DNA from: Kordiimonas lipolytica
GTDB lineage: Bacteria; Pseudomonadota; Alphaproteobacteria; Sphingomonadales; Kordiimonadaceae
DNA: 64,000 bases
Assembly (NCBI RefSeq): GCF_001550065.1
Contig: NZ_LRUB01000017.1
Span: forward strand, 1 to 64,000
Reading direction: 5' to 3'
Shown here: positions 1-7,754 of the stretch, piece by piece
How positions within the stretch are numbered: position 1 is the stretch's first letter
Layout: the number at the start of each line of letters is the position of its first letter
The notes under the pieces: model-generated
What the model saw: only the letters and a program-made list of their open reading frames with translations
What the model was told of the DNA's origin: nothing
The model's database searches: none
Translations under genes and position numbers: made by a program

Positions 1-183
1 CCGCCGTCATCATTGGCACCGCCGTCATCATTGGCACCGCCGTCATCATTGGCGCCACCGTCATCATTGGAGCCGCCGTCATCATTGGCACCACCGTCGT
101 CATTGGCACCACCGTCGTGGTTGGCACCGCCGTCATCATTGGCACCACCGTCGTCGTTGGCACCGCCGTCGTCATTGGCGCCT
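1..183. repeat. 18-bp tandem repeat encoding DDGGAN hexapeptides
   Basis: About ten near-identical 18-bp units (GTCATCATTGGCACCGCC type on the plus strand) are in register with the minus-strand RTX gene and encode Asp-Asp-Gly-Gly-Ala-Asn. Differences between units are mostly at third codon positions or conservative (N to H, A to S), so the protein repeat is under selection. The array reaches the left edge, so its full copy number is unknown. Confidence 0.85.
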
Positions 184-1379
184 GGGCCGCTGTCATCAGG
201 CAGGAAGTCATCTATATCGACGATGCCGTTCTGGTTCAGGTCAACCCATGAACCGCCGACGATTGTGTCGTCTCCGGCACCGCCAAAGAGGGTGTCGTCG
301 CCTTCCACGTCATCGGCGCCGTCGCCATCACCGATCAGAAAATCATGGCCGCCGCCACCACCGATAATGTCGTCACCCTGGCCACCATAGGCCTTGTCAT
401 TACCGTTGGCGTCAGACCCGGCCCAGATGAAGTCGTCGCCGTCGCCACCATCAATGGTGTCGTTGCCGTTGAAGCCGGACAGCGTATCGTCGCCACTGCC
501 GCCAGCCATGGTGTCGTCATCCTGGCTGCCCTTGACGCGGTCGTCACCCCCGTCATCCCCGTCGTCTCCATCGCCCACGACTTCTTCCCATTCTGCGTCC
601 TGCGCAGCTTCAAGGGCGTCGCGTTCGGCTTCGTGGGCTTCCTCCAGCGCCTGATAGTCCGCCTCCTTGGCTTCTTCCAGCGCTTCCCATTCTGCATTCT
701 GTTCTTCGTCTAGGGCATCAATCCGGCCATGTAGGTCACCTTCAAGGGCATCCCATTCGGCTTCATGCGCCTCTTCAAGGGCATTCCATTCCTCTTCCTG
801 AGCTGCGGCAAGATCAGCGATAGTCGCCTCATAGTCTGCCTCGAACTCAGCCAGTTGGGCTGCATGGTCTTCTTCCTGAGCGGCCCTCAGGGCGTTCTGT
901 TCTTCTTCGAGGGCATCATCGGCGGTGCCTGCCGCCTCGGCTGCGGCCCATTCGTCAGCCAGTTGTGCCTCAAGGGCTTCCCATTCTGCGAACAGGGCAG
1001 CATCAAGCGCGTCATAGGCTGCGTCCAGCTGCTCCTTGAGGGTAAGCATTGCTGCCTCATGCTCTTCTGCAAGCGCCGTGGTTTCCGTTTCCTGTTCGGC
1101 GGCTAGTGCCTCGAGCGCGGCGTGCTTTTCTTCGTACAGGGCGTCCCACTCGGCCGCATGTTCGGCCTCAAGGGCATTGATGGCCTCATTCCATTGGGCG
1201 TCGAGGTCAGCATGTTCCTGTTCCTGCCGGGCCTCTAGTTCTTCCCACTGGGCTTCATGTTCGGCCTTAAGGGCTTCGATTGTCTCATCACTGACATCAT
1301 TTTCGTCGTCATGTGCTTTTGGGGAAATGCCAGCAGTGCTGGCCGCCAACGGTGACGTTGGGGTAATAGATGTGATCAC
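1..1379 (-). CDS. RTX-type calcium-binding secreted protein with hendecad coiled coil (3' end outside window)
   Basis: Only the first 459 codons are in the window; the gene continues past the left edge. The GTG start is fixed by an AGGAGG ribosome site five bases upstream. No signal peptide is visible, as expected for type I secretion, where the signal would lie at the missing C-terminus. Domains seen: a low-complexity N-terminus (1-34); about 21 eleven-residue repeats (about 35-265) of the type ALEAEHEAEWD, predicted coiled coil; RTX nonapeptides such as GGSGDDTLSG and GGAGDDTIVGG (about 275-380); an EF-hand-like loop DLNQNGIVDIDD; then at least ten copies of DDGGAN running off the edge. The role is probably a secreted or surface Ca-binding protein; adhesion or S-layer function is inference only. 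No secretion genes are adjacent. Confidence 0.8.
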   Translation of the reverse strand, partial: MITSITPTSPLAASTAGISPKAHDDENDVSDETIEALKAEHEAQWEELEARQEQEHADLDAQWNEAINALEAEHAAEWDALYEEKHAALEALAAEQETETTALAEEHEAAMLTLKEQLDAAYDALDAALFAEWEALEAQLADEWAAAEAAGTADDALEEEQNALRAAQEEDHAAQLAEFEADYEATIADLAAAQEEEWNALEEAHEAEWDALEGDLHGRIDALDEEQNAEWEALEEAKEADYQALEEAHEAERDALEAAQDAEWEEVVGDGDDGDDGGDDRVKGSQDDDTMAGGSGDDTLSGFNGNDTIDGGDGDDFIWAGSDANGNDKAYGGQGDDIIGGGGGHDFLIGDGDGADDVEGDDTLFGGAGDDTIVGGSWVDLNQNGIVDIDDFLPDDSGPGANDDGGANDDGGANDDGGANHDGGANDDGGANDDGGSNDDGGANDDGGANDDGGANDDG

Positions 1380-1473
1380 GTGTGCCTCCTACTATGTGCC
1401 TGTTTAGGCGGCTATGTTTTTGCCTGAAGGCACATCTTGTAGGTGGGCAATTAAGAAAACGTCAAATATTACA

Positions 1474-1494
1474 AACACTTAATTTATAAGTGTT
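1474..1494. promoter_or_regulatory. inverted repeat upstream of the RTX gene
   Basis: AACACTTA and TAAGTGTT form a perfect 8-bp inverted repeat around a 5-bp AT spacer, about 95 bp upstream of the RTX start codon in an AT-rich patch that contrasts with the GC-rich surroundings. This is a candidate operator or activator site. No cognate regulator is adjacent. Confidence 0.35.
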
Positions 1495-1536
1495 GTAAAA
1501 TTTATGTAGAATTTTCAGGGATCGGAGGCCCTAGGG

Positions 1537-2052
1537 TCAATCAATGATTTCGCGCTCGTAAACGCCCCAAAGGTACCGCCGTTCGATCCAGCCTTCCGTG
1601 CCATCTATTTCCAGCCGGCACCAGATTCCGTCACAGGCCTGCACTTCTCCGATCACGCCTGCGTCGGCGATCAGGCGCGCGGGGGACGCGGGGCTCGGGT
1701 CTTCATAGAGTTTGCGGGTGGTGCCGATGATCATGGCTGTCCGGCGGGACGACAGAAGCGACACATGCATCCATCCGGTCGTGCCCTCATGGTCGCGTAC
1801 CTTGCGCCAGGCGCGGTGCTCGTCGATCACCTCCAGCGGCAACCGGGTGCGCTCATAGACCCACAGGATCGGGTACTGGCGACCGGGGCCGGTGCGCATG
1901 AAAGCCTTGCTGGCGGCGAGCGAGATCAGCCGCGGCAAGGGCTGACCGCTTTCACCGACGCGTGGCGTTTCACTTGCCGTTTGGGCGTGTGTAGGCAGGG
2001 ATTGCGACAGAATCCCGCTGAAAAGTATCAAAATCGACAAAAAGCGCAGCAT
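1537..2052 (-). CDS. periplasmic SH3-domain protein
   Basis: The product has 171 residues. It has an N-terminal hydrophobic signal peptide (residues 1-23, ending THAQ). Two bacterial SH3-like segments follow: the first around AFMRTGPGRQYPILWVYER with the downstream GWMHVSLLS, the second ending in CRLEIDGTEGWIERRYLWGVY. This is the architecture of the widespread alphaproteobacterial exported SH3 proteins thought to bind peptidoglycan or wall peptides. No catalytic domain is present. It is transcribed divergently from the D-2-hydroxyacid dehydrogenase gene and shares a short intergenic region with it. Confidence 0.8.
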   Translation of the reverse strand: MLRFLSILILFSGILSQSLPTHAQTASETPRVGESGQPLPRLISLAASKAFMRTGPGRQYPILWVYERTRLPLEVIDEHRAWRKVRDHEGTTGWMHVSLLSSRRTAMIIGTTRKLYEDPSPASPARLIADAGVIGEVQACDGIWCRLEIDGTEGWIERRYLWGVYEREIID

Positions 2053-2168
2053 TACACCCCTTTCCCCGTCGCTTGGCGTTTGAACTGGCCTCCACCTTCT
2101 GGTACTAGATGCGCATGGTCTGAGGCAAGCTCTCTGTCTCGTGGTTCTGAAAAAGGTAATGAAGGCCC

Positions 2169-3161
2169 ATGGCTCAAAAAGGAAACCGGCAGCGTACCAA
2201 GGTTGTCGTCACGCGCAAGTTGCCGGACAATATCGAAACCCGCATGGCGGAGCTTTTTGATGTGCAGCTCAATCTCGCGGACAAGCCGCTTGGCAAGGAA
2301 GGCCTCATGAAGGCTGTGCAGACGGCGGACGTTCTGGTGCCGACGGTGACCGACAATGTAGATGCGGAAGTCATTGCGGCGGCAGGCAAGAACCTGAAGA
2401 TGATCGCCAACTTCGGTGCCGGTGTGAACCATATTGACACCAAGGCAGCGCATGAAAAAGGCATTGTGGTAACCAACACGCCGGGCGTGCTGACGGAAGA
2501 CACGGCAGACCTTGCCATGGCGCTGCTTTTGTCCGTGCCACGCCGCCTTTTCGAAGGCGAAAAAATCCTGCGTGCAGGTGAATGGACCGGCTGGACGCCC
2601 ACCTTCCTGATGGGGCACCGCATACAGGGCAAACGTCTTGGCATTATCGGCATGGGCCGAATCGGCTCTGCGATTGCCCGTCGTGCCAAGGCCTTCAACA
2701 TGGCTGTGCACTATCATAAGCGCACGCGCCTGCCGGAAGACGTGGAAGCGGAACTTGAAGCGACATATTGGGATGATCTGGATGAGATGCTCAGCCGGAT
2801 GGATTTCGTGTCTGTCAACTGTCCGCTGACAGATAAAACCCACCACCTTCTGGACCGCACACGCATGAAAAAGCTGCAGCCGCACGCCGTGATCATCAAC
2901 ACCGCCCGCGGTGAGATCATTGACGAGGAAGCTTTGGCGGACCTGATTGAGGTGGGACGTATTGCAGGCGCTGGCCTTGACGTGTTCGAACAGGAACCCG
3001 AGATCAACCCGAAGCTGCTGGAGCTCGACAATGTTGTGCTCTTGCCGCACATGGGCTCAGCAACCGTTGAGGCCCGCATGGCCATGGGCGAGAAGGTGCT
3101 GATCAATATCCGCGCCTACGCAGACGGCCACCGGCCGCCAGATCGGGTAATCCCGAGCTAA
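2169..3161 (+). CDS. D-2-hydroxyacid dehydrogenase (glyoxylate/hydroxypyruvate reductase-like)
   Basis: The 330-residue product is of normal length for the NAD(P)-dependent D-2-hydroxyacid dehydrogenase family. Visible motifs are the substrate loop NFGAGVNHID, the Rossmann motif GIIGMGRIGSAIA (about 155-170), the catalytic Arg in NTARGEIID, the Glu in EQEP and the catalytic His in LPHMGSAT. It most resembles glyoxylate reductases, which reduce glyoxylate or hydroxypyruvate in the cytosol, but substrate cannot be read from sequence. The ATG has an AAGG about seven bases upstream. It is monocistronic or co-transcribed with lepA 84 bp downstream. Confidence 0.85.
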   Translation: MAQKGNRQRTKVVVTRKLPDNIETRMAELFDVQLNLADKPLGKEGLMKAVQTADVLVPTVTDNVDAEVIAAAGKNLKMIANFGAGVNHIDTKAAHEKGIVVTNTPGVLTEDTADLAMALLLSVPRRLFEGEKILRAGEWTGWTPTFLMGHRIQGKRLGIIGMGRIGSAIARRAKAFNMAVHYHKRTRLPEDVEAELEATYWDDLDEMLSRMDFVSVNCPLTDKTHHLLDRTRMKKLQPHAVIINTARGEIIDEEALADLIEVGRIAGAGLDVFEQEPEINPKLLELDNVVLLPHMGSATVEARMAMGEKVLINIRAYADGHRPPDRVIPS

Positions 3162-3245
3162 AATAGAAACAATGTCGACCGCACCTGATGTGCGGTCGTT
3201 GCCCATCGGGGCCAACAACAGTCACAGTATGAGTTAGAAACGGTT

Positions 3246-5048
3246 ATGACCGACCAGAAGAATATCCGCAATTTTTCGATCATTGCGCACATTGACCACG
3301 GCAAGTCCACGCTTGCTGACCGCCTGATACAGAATACCGGCGCGCTGACCGACCGGGAAATGAAGTCGCAGATTCTCGATTCGATGGATATCGAGCGCGA
3401 GCGCGGCATCACCATCAAGGCGCAGACCGTGCGGCTGGAATATAAGGCCAAGGACGGCCAGAATTATACCCTGAACCTGATGGATACACCCGGCCACGTT
3501 GACTTTGCCTATGAAGTCAGCCGCTGCCTGGCCGCGTGCGAGGGCTCTATCCTGGTGGTGGACGCCAGTCAGGGCGTTGAAGCCCAGACGCTGGCGAATG
3601 TTTATCAGGCCATCGAGAATGATCACGAGATCGTGCCGGTCCTGAACAAGATTGACCTGCCTGCCGCGGAACCTGACCGCGTGCGCCAGCAGATCGAGGA
3701 CGTGATCGGCATTGATGCCACGGAGGCCGTTGAATGTTCCGCCAAATCCGGCATCGGTATCGACGATGTGCTTGAAGCTATTGTAACAAAGCTGCCAGCC
3801 CCAGAAGGTGACCCAAACGCGCCGCTGAAGGCCATGCTGGTGGACAGCTGGTACGACGCCTATCTGGGTGTGATGGTGCTGGTGCGTGTGATCGACGGCA
3901 AGATCAAGAAGGGCCAGACCATCAAGATGATGGCGGCAGATGCCGAACACAAGATCGAGCGTGTTGGTGTGTTTACGCCCAAGGGCGTAATCGTGCCGGA
4001 GCTCGGCCCCGGCGAAGTGGGCTTTATCACAGCGTCGATCAAGGAAGTGGCCGACACCCATGTGGGTGATACCATCACCGATGTCGCCAGGCCGTGCACT
4101 GAAGCCCTGCCGGGCTTCCAGCCCAGCCGGTCGGTCGTATTCTGTGGCCTGTTCCCGGCTGATACAAGTGAGTTCGAACGCCTGCGCGACGCCCTGCAGA
4201 AACTCAGGCTCAACGACGCCAGCTTTGAGTTCGAGATGGAATCGTCCGCGGCGCTCGGTTTCGGGTTCCGCTGTGGCTTCCTTGGCATGCTGCATCTGGA
4301 GATCATTCAGGAACGCCTGCTCAGGGAATTCGACCTTGAGCTGATCACCACCAGCCCGAGCGTGATTTACAAGATCCATAAGACCGACGGCACAATGGTA
4401 GAGCTGCACAACCCGGCCGACATGCCGGATGTGGTGCGCATCGACCATATCGAAGAGCCCTGGATCAACGCCACCATTCTGGTGCCGGATGAGCACTTGG
4501 GTGCTGTGCTGAAGCTCTGTGAAGACAAGCGCGGCATCCAGGAAGACCTGACATACGCCGGCACACGCGCGATGCTGAAATACCGCCTGCCGCTTAACGA
4601 AGTGGTCTATGATTTCTATGATCGGCTGAAGTCCGTCAGTCGCGGCTACGCGAGCTTTGACTATGACCTATACGGCTATGAGCAATCCGACCTGGTGAAA
4701 ATGTCGATCCTGGTGAACGGCGAGCCAGTGGACGCGCTTTCGATGCTGGTTCACCGCAGCCAGGCTGAAGGTCGGGGCCGGGCGCTTTGTGAGCGCCTGA
4801 AGGACCTGATCCCGCGCCAGCTCTTTAAAATTCCGATCCAGGCGGCTATTGGCGGCAAGGTGATTGCCCGCGAGACCATCTCTGCCATGCGTAAGGACGT
4901 GACGGCCAAATGTTACGGCGGTGACGTTACCCGTAAGAAAAAGCTTCTGGAAAAGCAGAAGAAGGGTAAGGCGAAGATGCGCATGTACGGGAAAGTGGAA
5001 ATCCCGCACAACGCCTTTATCGCTGCGCTCAAGATGCGGGAAAACTAG
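3246..5048 (+). CDS. lepA: elongation factor 4 (LepA) GTPase
   Basis: The 600-residue product is full length for LepA. It has the G1 motif AHIDHGKST near the N-terminus, the switch region [23 protein letters not shown] and the NKIDLP motif. The C-terminal LepA-specific domain is present and basic ([19 protein letters not shown]). The protein is a ribosome-binding GTPase, proposed to act in back-translocation or 30S biogenesis. The start follows a weak ribosome site. The gene ends with TAG directly followed by the GTG of the next gene, so the two are probably translationally coupled. Confidence 0.97.
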   Translation: MTDQKNIRNFSIIAHIDHGKSTLADRLIQNTGALTDREMKSQILDSMDIERERGITIKAQTVRLEYKAKDGQNYTLNLMDTPGHVDFAYEVSRCLAACEGSILVVDASQGVEAQTLANVYQAIENDHEIVPVLNKIDLPAAEPDRVRQQIEDVIGIDATEAVECSAKSGIGIDDVLEAIVTKLPAPEGDPNAPLKAMLVDSWYDAYLGVMVLVRVIDGKIKKGQTIKMMAADAEHKIERVGVFTPKGVIVPELGPGEVGFITASIKEVADTHVGDTITDVARPCTEALPGFQPSRSVVFCGLFPADTSEFERLRDALQKLRLNDASFEFEMESSAALGFGFRCGFLGMLHLEIIQERLLREFDLELITTSPSVIYKIHKTDGTMVELHNPADMPDVVRIDHIEEPWINATILVPDEHLGAVLKLCEDKRGIQEDLTYAGTRAMLKYRLPLNEVVYDFYDRLKSVSRGYASFDYDLYGYEQSDLVKMSILVNGEPVDALSMLVHRSQAEGRGRALCERLKDLIPRQLFKIPIQAAIGGKVIARETISAMRKDVTAKCYGGDVTRKKKLLEKQKKGKAKMRMYGKVEIPHNAFIAALKMREN

Positions 5049-6356
5049 GTGGTTGAAGGCATCGATATCCAGAAGCTCGCGGCTCAAGCAAAGGCGGGTG
5101 ACGCTGACGCCCAATATAAGATGGCAGCCTACCTGTCTGGCGAAGGCCAGAAAGACGCCGCGATCAAAATGCTGCGCCAGGCCGCGACCGCTGGTCACCT
5201 TGATGCCCGGTTCACGCTTTCGAACTTCATGCTCTCGGGCCATATGGTTGACCGCGATGTCAGCCACGCCGTTCAGGTTCTAGCCCAGGCTGCGGCCAAG
5301 GATCACGAAGCGTCCATGCGGCTGCTGTCTGTGTTGAAGGCCATGGGCCATGGCTGTGATGCGGATTGGCCGGCGGCTGTGGCGCTTCTGGTTACCGGTG
5401 CACGCAAGGGCCATATGCTCGCATTGGCGGAGCTGGCGCTGTTGCGCGAGCTATATGGATTTGAAGATGACCTCAATACAGCGCTTCTTTTGGCGGCTGC
5501 AACCCGCGGTAATATTATCGCAGCCATGCAGCTTGTCAGCCGTCACCTGAAGGGGGACGGCACCATTGAAGCCGGGCTTGCCAAACAGTGGACAATGCAA
5601 GGGCGCCAGCTTGGCCACCCGCTTGCCGGCAACCTTCTGGTGCGCTTTGAAGGCGCCACTGCCGCGGCGCTGCCTGAGCCAACGGAGCTGCCGAAAATTC
5701 CGGAAGATATCCTGTCTGACCTCGCGACTGCGCCAGAAGCGCTTGCGCGCCCGCAGGCAAAAGTGGAACTGGATCGCCCGCATGTGGAAACGGTACCCGG
5801 CCTTATCGGGCCGAGCCTGTGCGAGCATATCATCGCCTCGTCCGCGCCAAGCCTTGCGCCCGCGCGGGTGGTGGACCCGAACTCGGGCGAGCTGCGCGCC
5901 GATCCATACCGCCATTCCTACAATATGACCTTCTGGCCCGCAGACCTGGACCTTGTTCTGCATGCCATCGGGGCGCGCATGTGCGCCGCCGCAGGTGTTG
6001 CGCCTGACCATGGTGAGATGCTGAGCGTGCTTTACTATCAACCCGGCATGTACTACGGCCCGCACTATGACTGCCTGGTCCCGGGTGCTGACGGCCAGAA
6101 TGCGGAACTTGAGCGCAGCGGCCAGCGGCCAAAGACGGTACTGATTTACCTGAATGACGGTTATGAGGGTGGCAGCACAAGTTTTGTCCGCGCCGGATTC
6201 GCTCACAAAGGCGGCGTTGGTGACGCAATTGTGTTCCAGAATGTACTCGCAGACGGTGAAATTGACGAACAATCGCTGCATGAAAGCACGCCTGTGACGG
6301 CTGGGGTGAAGTGGATCGCTTCCAAATGGATCAGGGAAAAAAGCTATCAATTTTAA
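5049..6356 (+). CDS. Sel1-repeat / 2OG-Fe(II) prolyl 4-hydroxylase-like fusion
   Basis: The 435-residue product starts at a GTG that abuts the lepA stop codon. Residues about 5-190 are helical Sel1/TPR-like repeats (for example AQYKMAAYLSGEGQKDAA and ARFTLSNFMLSG). Residues about 245-432 form a prolyl 4-hydroxylase-like double-stranded beta-helix. The iron ligands are readable as H339 and D341 (YYGPHYD) and H411 (SLHEST), with K421 (GVKW) as the likely 2-oxoglutarate anchor. It should hydroxylate a protein residue; the Sel1 part would recruit the substrate. Position behind lepA makes a translation-related target an attractive inference, not shown. Confidence 0.85.
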   Translation: MVEGIDIQKLAAQAKAGDADAQYKMAAYLSGEGQKDAAIKMLRQAATAGHLDARFTLSNFMLSGHMVDRDVSHAVQVLAQAAAKDHEASMRLLSVLKAMGHGCDADWPAAVALLVTGARKGHMLALAELALLRELYGFEDDLNTALLLAAATRGNIIAAMQLVSRHLKGDGTIEAGLAKQWTMQGRQLGHPLAGNLLVRFEGATAAALPEPTELPKIPEDILSDLATAPEALARPQAKVELDRPHVETVPGLIGPSLCEHIIASSAPSLAPARVVDPNSGELRADPYRHSYNMTFWPADLDLVLHAIGARMCAAAGVAPDHGEMLSVLYYQPGMYYGPHYDCLVPGADGQNAELERSGQRPKTVLIYLNDGYEGGSTSFVRAGFAHKGGVGDAIVFQNVLADGEIDEQSLHESTPVTAGVKWIASKWIREKSYQF

Positions 6357-6480
6357 GGACTTTTGCTCTTTTCTTGATAGGCCTGATATGGGACAAACGA
6401 AAAATTTTTTCGCCAGATTCCAACTTTTTGATTTTTCGAGACTCTGTTTACCGGTTGTTAACAGGCTTCATTCTATAAAG

Positions 6481-6568
6481 AGGGTGCTGATACAGCCTAA
6501 TAGCTCCCTTGATCTGACTGTGTCGCGCGGAACCGCATGTCCTCCCCCGATTGCGGTTCCGCTTTTTT
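6481..6568 (+). ncRNA. candidate small RNA with C-rich (anti-SD-like) loops
   Basis: Within the 306-bp gap a TATAAA box (6474-6479) is followed by a short hairpin GCTG-ATA-CAGC (6486-6496), a single-stranded AGCTCCCTTG, and a terminator hairpin whose 14-base loop reads CCTCCCCC. Many alphaproteobacterial trans-acting small RNAs display CUCC-type motifs in loops to pair with Shine-Dalgarno sequences. No good -35 hexamer is placed 16-18 bp from the box. The alternative is simply a long 3' UTR of the upstream hydroxylase gene. Confidence 0.35.
6527..6568 (+). terminator. rho-independent terminator
   Basis: GCGGAACCGCA (6527-6537) pairs perfectly with TGCGGTTCCGC (6552-6562) over 11 bp and is followed by six T. 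It ends transcription from the lepA/hydroxylase unit, or the candidate small RNA. The loop is unusually long and C-rich. Confidence 0.85.
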
Positions 6569-6662
6569 ATGCACGCAGCTTTTTTCCGATTGATGCGCCT
6601 TCCTCTTGCATGTAGCCCGAAGATGACTTTGAATAAGCCCTGATAACAACGGCAGGTCTGGT

Positions 6663-7541
6663 ATGCGTTTGATTCAGTTGATCATTTTGACAATGTCTTT
6701 GGTGGGCACGCTTGTGCTGGCTCCGCATGCCGTCGCGCAGATACAAGGCGATGGGGCCGATCCGCGTCAGCTCGCACATGACATTTATGTGGGTGTCAAC
6801 CGGGGCTCGCCCCCGGCGGCCGTGGCGCTCAAGCTTGCCGAAGTGATTCAGGTGTACCGATTCCGCTGTACCCGGGTGACTGACTATCAGGTTTTTGTTT
6901 CGCGCCCGAATCTCTTGGATATCAAGGCAAAATGCAGTGGGGACCCGCTTTACGGGGTGACCGTGGCGTCGAACGGTTATGTGGCAGTTTATGGCGGTAA
7001 CGGCATTCTTGGGGCGCTCGACCGGCGCGACGGGTTGATCTACAGCTTTTCGGCCTCGGGTGAGATGGAATCCGATTCGCGCCTGACGGCAGATCAGGCG
7101 ATCGACGAAACCGTTGAGCGCCTGCAACTGGGGGACGGCTTGAACCTTTGGTATATTCTGGCGATGTTCGCGGTTCTGCTGGCCATCTTCATATTGATTG
7201 CAGGGGTGTGGCTCAAGATGTGGCGCCGCCGCACCACCAAGGAGCGGCAGCGGCGCAAGGTCAAGCCCATGGCACGGCACACGATTCAGGCCACAAGCGA
7301 TATCAAGGATATGCTGCTGAAGGAAAGCACGCGCGTTGCGGCCAATATCTACAAGCACCCGTCAGGTATTTTCATTGCCCGTGGCAAGCGCGGTAAACGT
7401 CGGTTCTACAGGTCACGTTTCTGGGCGGCAATGTATCGGTCTCTTGGTCTCAGGATGTTTGAGACCAGCGCCCCGCAACTGATGAATGTCGAGATTCTGG
7501 GGGCAGATGCACAACCAGAAGACGGACGTCGGGAAGACTAG
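6663..7541 (+). CDS. exported single-span membrane protein of unknown function
   Basis: The product has 292 residues. It has a signal peptide (1-24, ending AVAQ), a periplasmic domain of about 130 residues with two cysteines (FRCTRV and AKCSGDP) that could form a disulfide, one membrane segment at about residues 163-185 (LWYILAMFAVLLAIFILIAGVWL) shortened here to its core LAMFAVLLAIFILIAG, then a strongly basic cytoplasmic tail (WRRRTTKERQRRK). I do not recognise a family. Its stop overlaps the convergent small membrane gene by four bases. Confidence 0.65.
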   Translation: MRLIQLIILTMSLVGTLVLAPHAVAQIQGDGADPRQLAHDIYVGVNRGSPPAAVALKLAEVIQVYRFRCTRVTDYQVFVSRPNLLDIKAKCSGDPLYGVTVASNGYVAVYGGNGILGALDRRDGLIYSFSASGEMESDSRLTADQAIDETVERLQLGDGLNLWYILAMFAVLLAIFILIAGVWLKMWRRRTTKERQRRKVKPMARHTIQATSDIKDMLLKESTRVAANIYKHPSGIFIARGKRGKRRFYRSRFWAAMYRSLGLRMFETSAPQLMNVEILGADAQPEDGRRED

Positions 7542-7750
7542 CGCCGGAAAGGCGGGGTCCAGTCCAGCCCTGTGGTGATGGCGATCAGGTGGGCGGCAAA
7601 GACAAAGAACCCTACAATCCCAAGGAACTGGATATAGAAAGGCGGCACCAGGGAGACCGTGCCCAGCTCGTGTTTCTTTTCGCGCCAAAAGCCGAAGGCC
7701 CAAACCAGTACGCAGGCTGCAAGGCCGATAATCGTTTCTTTAACTGACAT
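7538..7750 (-). CDS. small two-helix membrane protein
   Basis: The product has 70 residues with two predicted membrane helices, around ETIIGLAACVLVWAFGFW and YIQFLGIVGFFVFAAHLIAI, separated by a charged loop REKKHE. No family is recognised. It begins four bases after the stop of the EAL-domain gene on the same strand and is therefore likely co-transcribed with it. Its 3' end overlaps the convergent gene by four bases. Confidence 0.55.
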   Translation of the reverse strand: MSVKETIIGLAACVLVWAFGFWREKKHELGTVSLVPPFYIQFLGIVGFFVFAAHLIAITTGLDWTPPFRR

Positions 7751-7754
7751 AATG

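Noticed and set aside
1..183. Short repeats resembling a CRISPR array
   Set aside because: Units are 18 bp with no spacers and are in frame with a protein repeat.
13..390. Plus-strand open frame with repeated Ser-Leu-Ala-Pro-Pro
   Set aside because: It is the antisense reading of the DDGGAN repeat array. The minus strand has a ribosome site and recognisable RTX motifs.
2052..3050. Long minus-strand open frame opposite the dehydrogenase gene
   Set aside because: Antisense shadow of a clear plus-strand enzyme; no family resemblance and no ribosome site.
3177..3197. Hairpin GACCGCA / TGCGGTC between the dehydrogenase and lepA
   Set aside because: A 7-bp stem without a T tract; too weak to call a terminator, and the two genes may be co-transcribed.
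3234..4496. 420-codon minus-strand open frame inside lepA
   Set aside because: Antisense shadow of lepA, common in GC-rich DNA.
6388..6615. 75-codon plus-strand ORF in the gap before the exported membrane protein
   Set aside because: It runs through a strong intrinsic terminator and shows no coding character.
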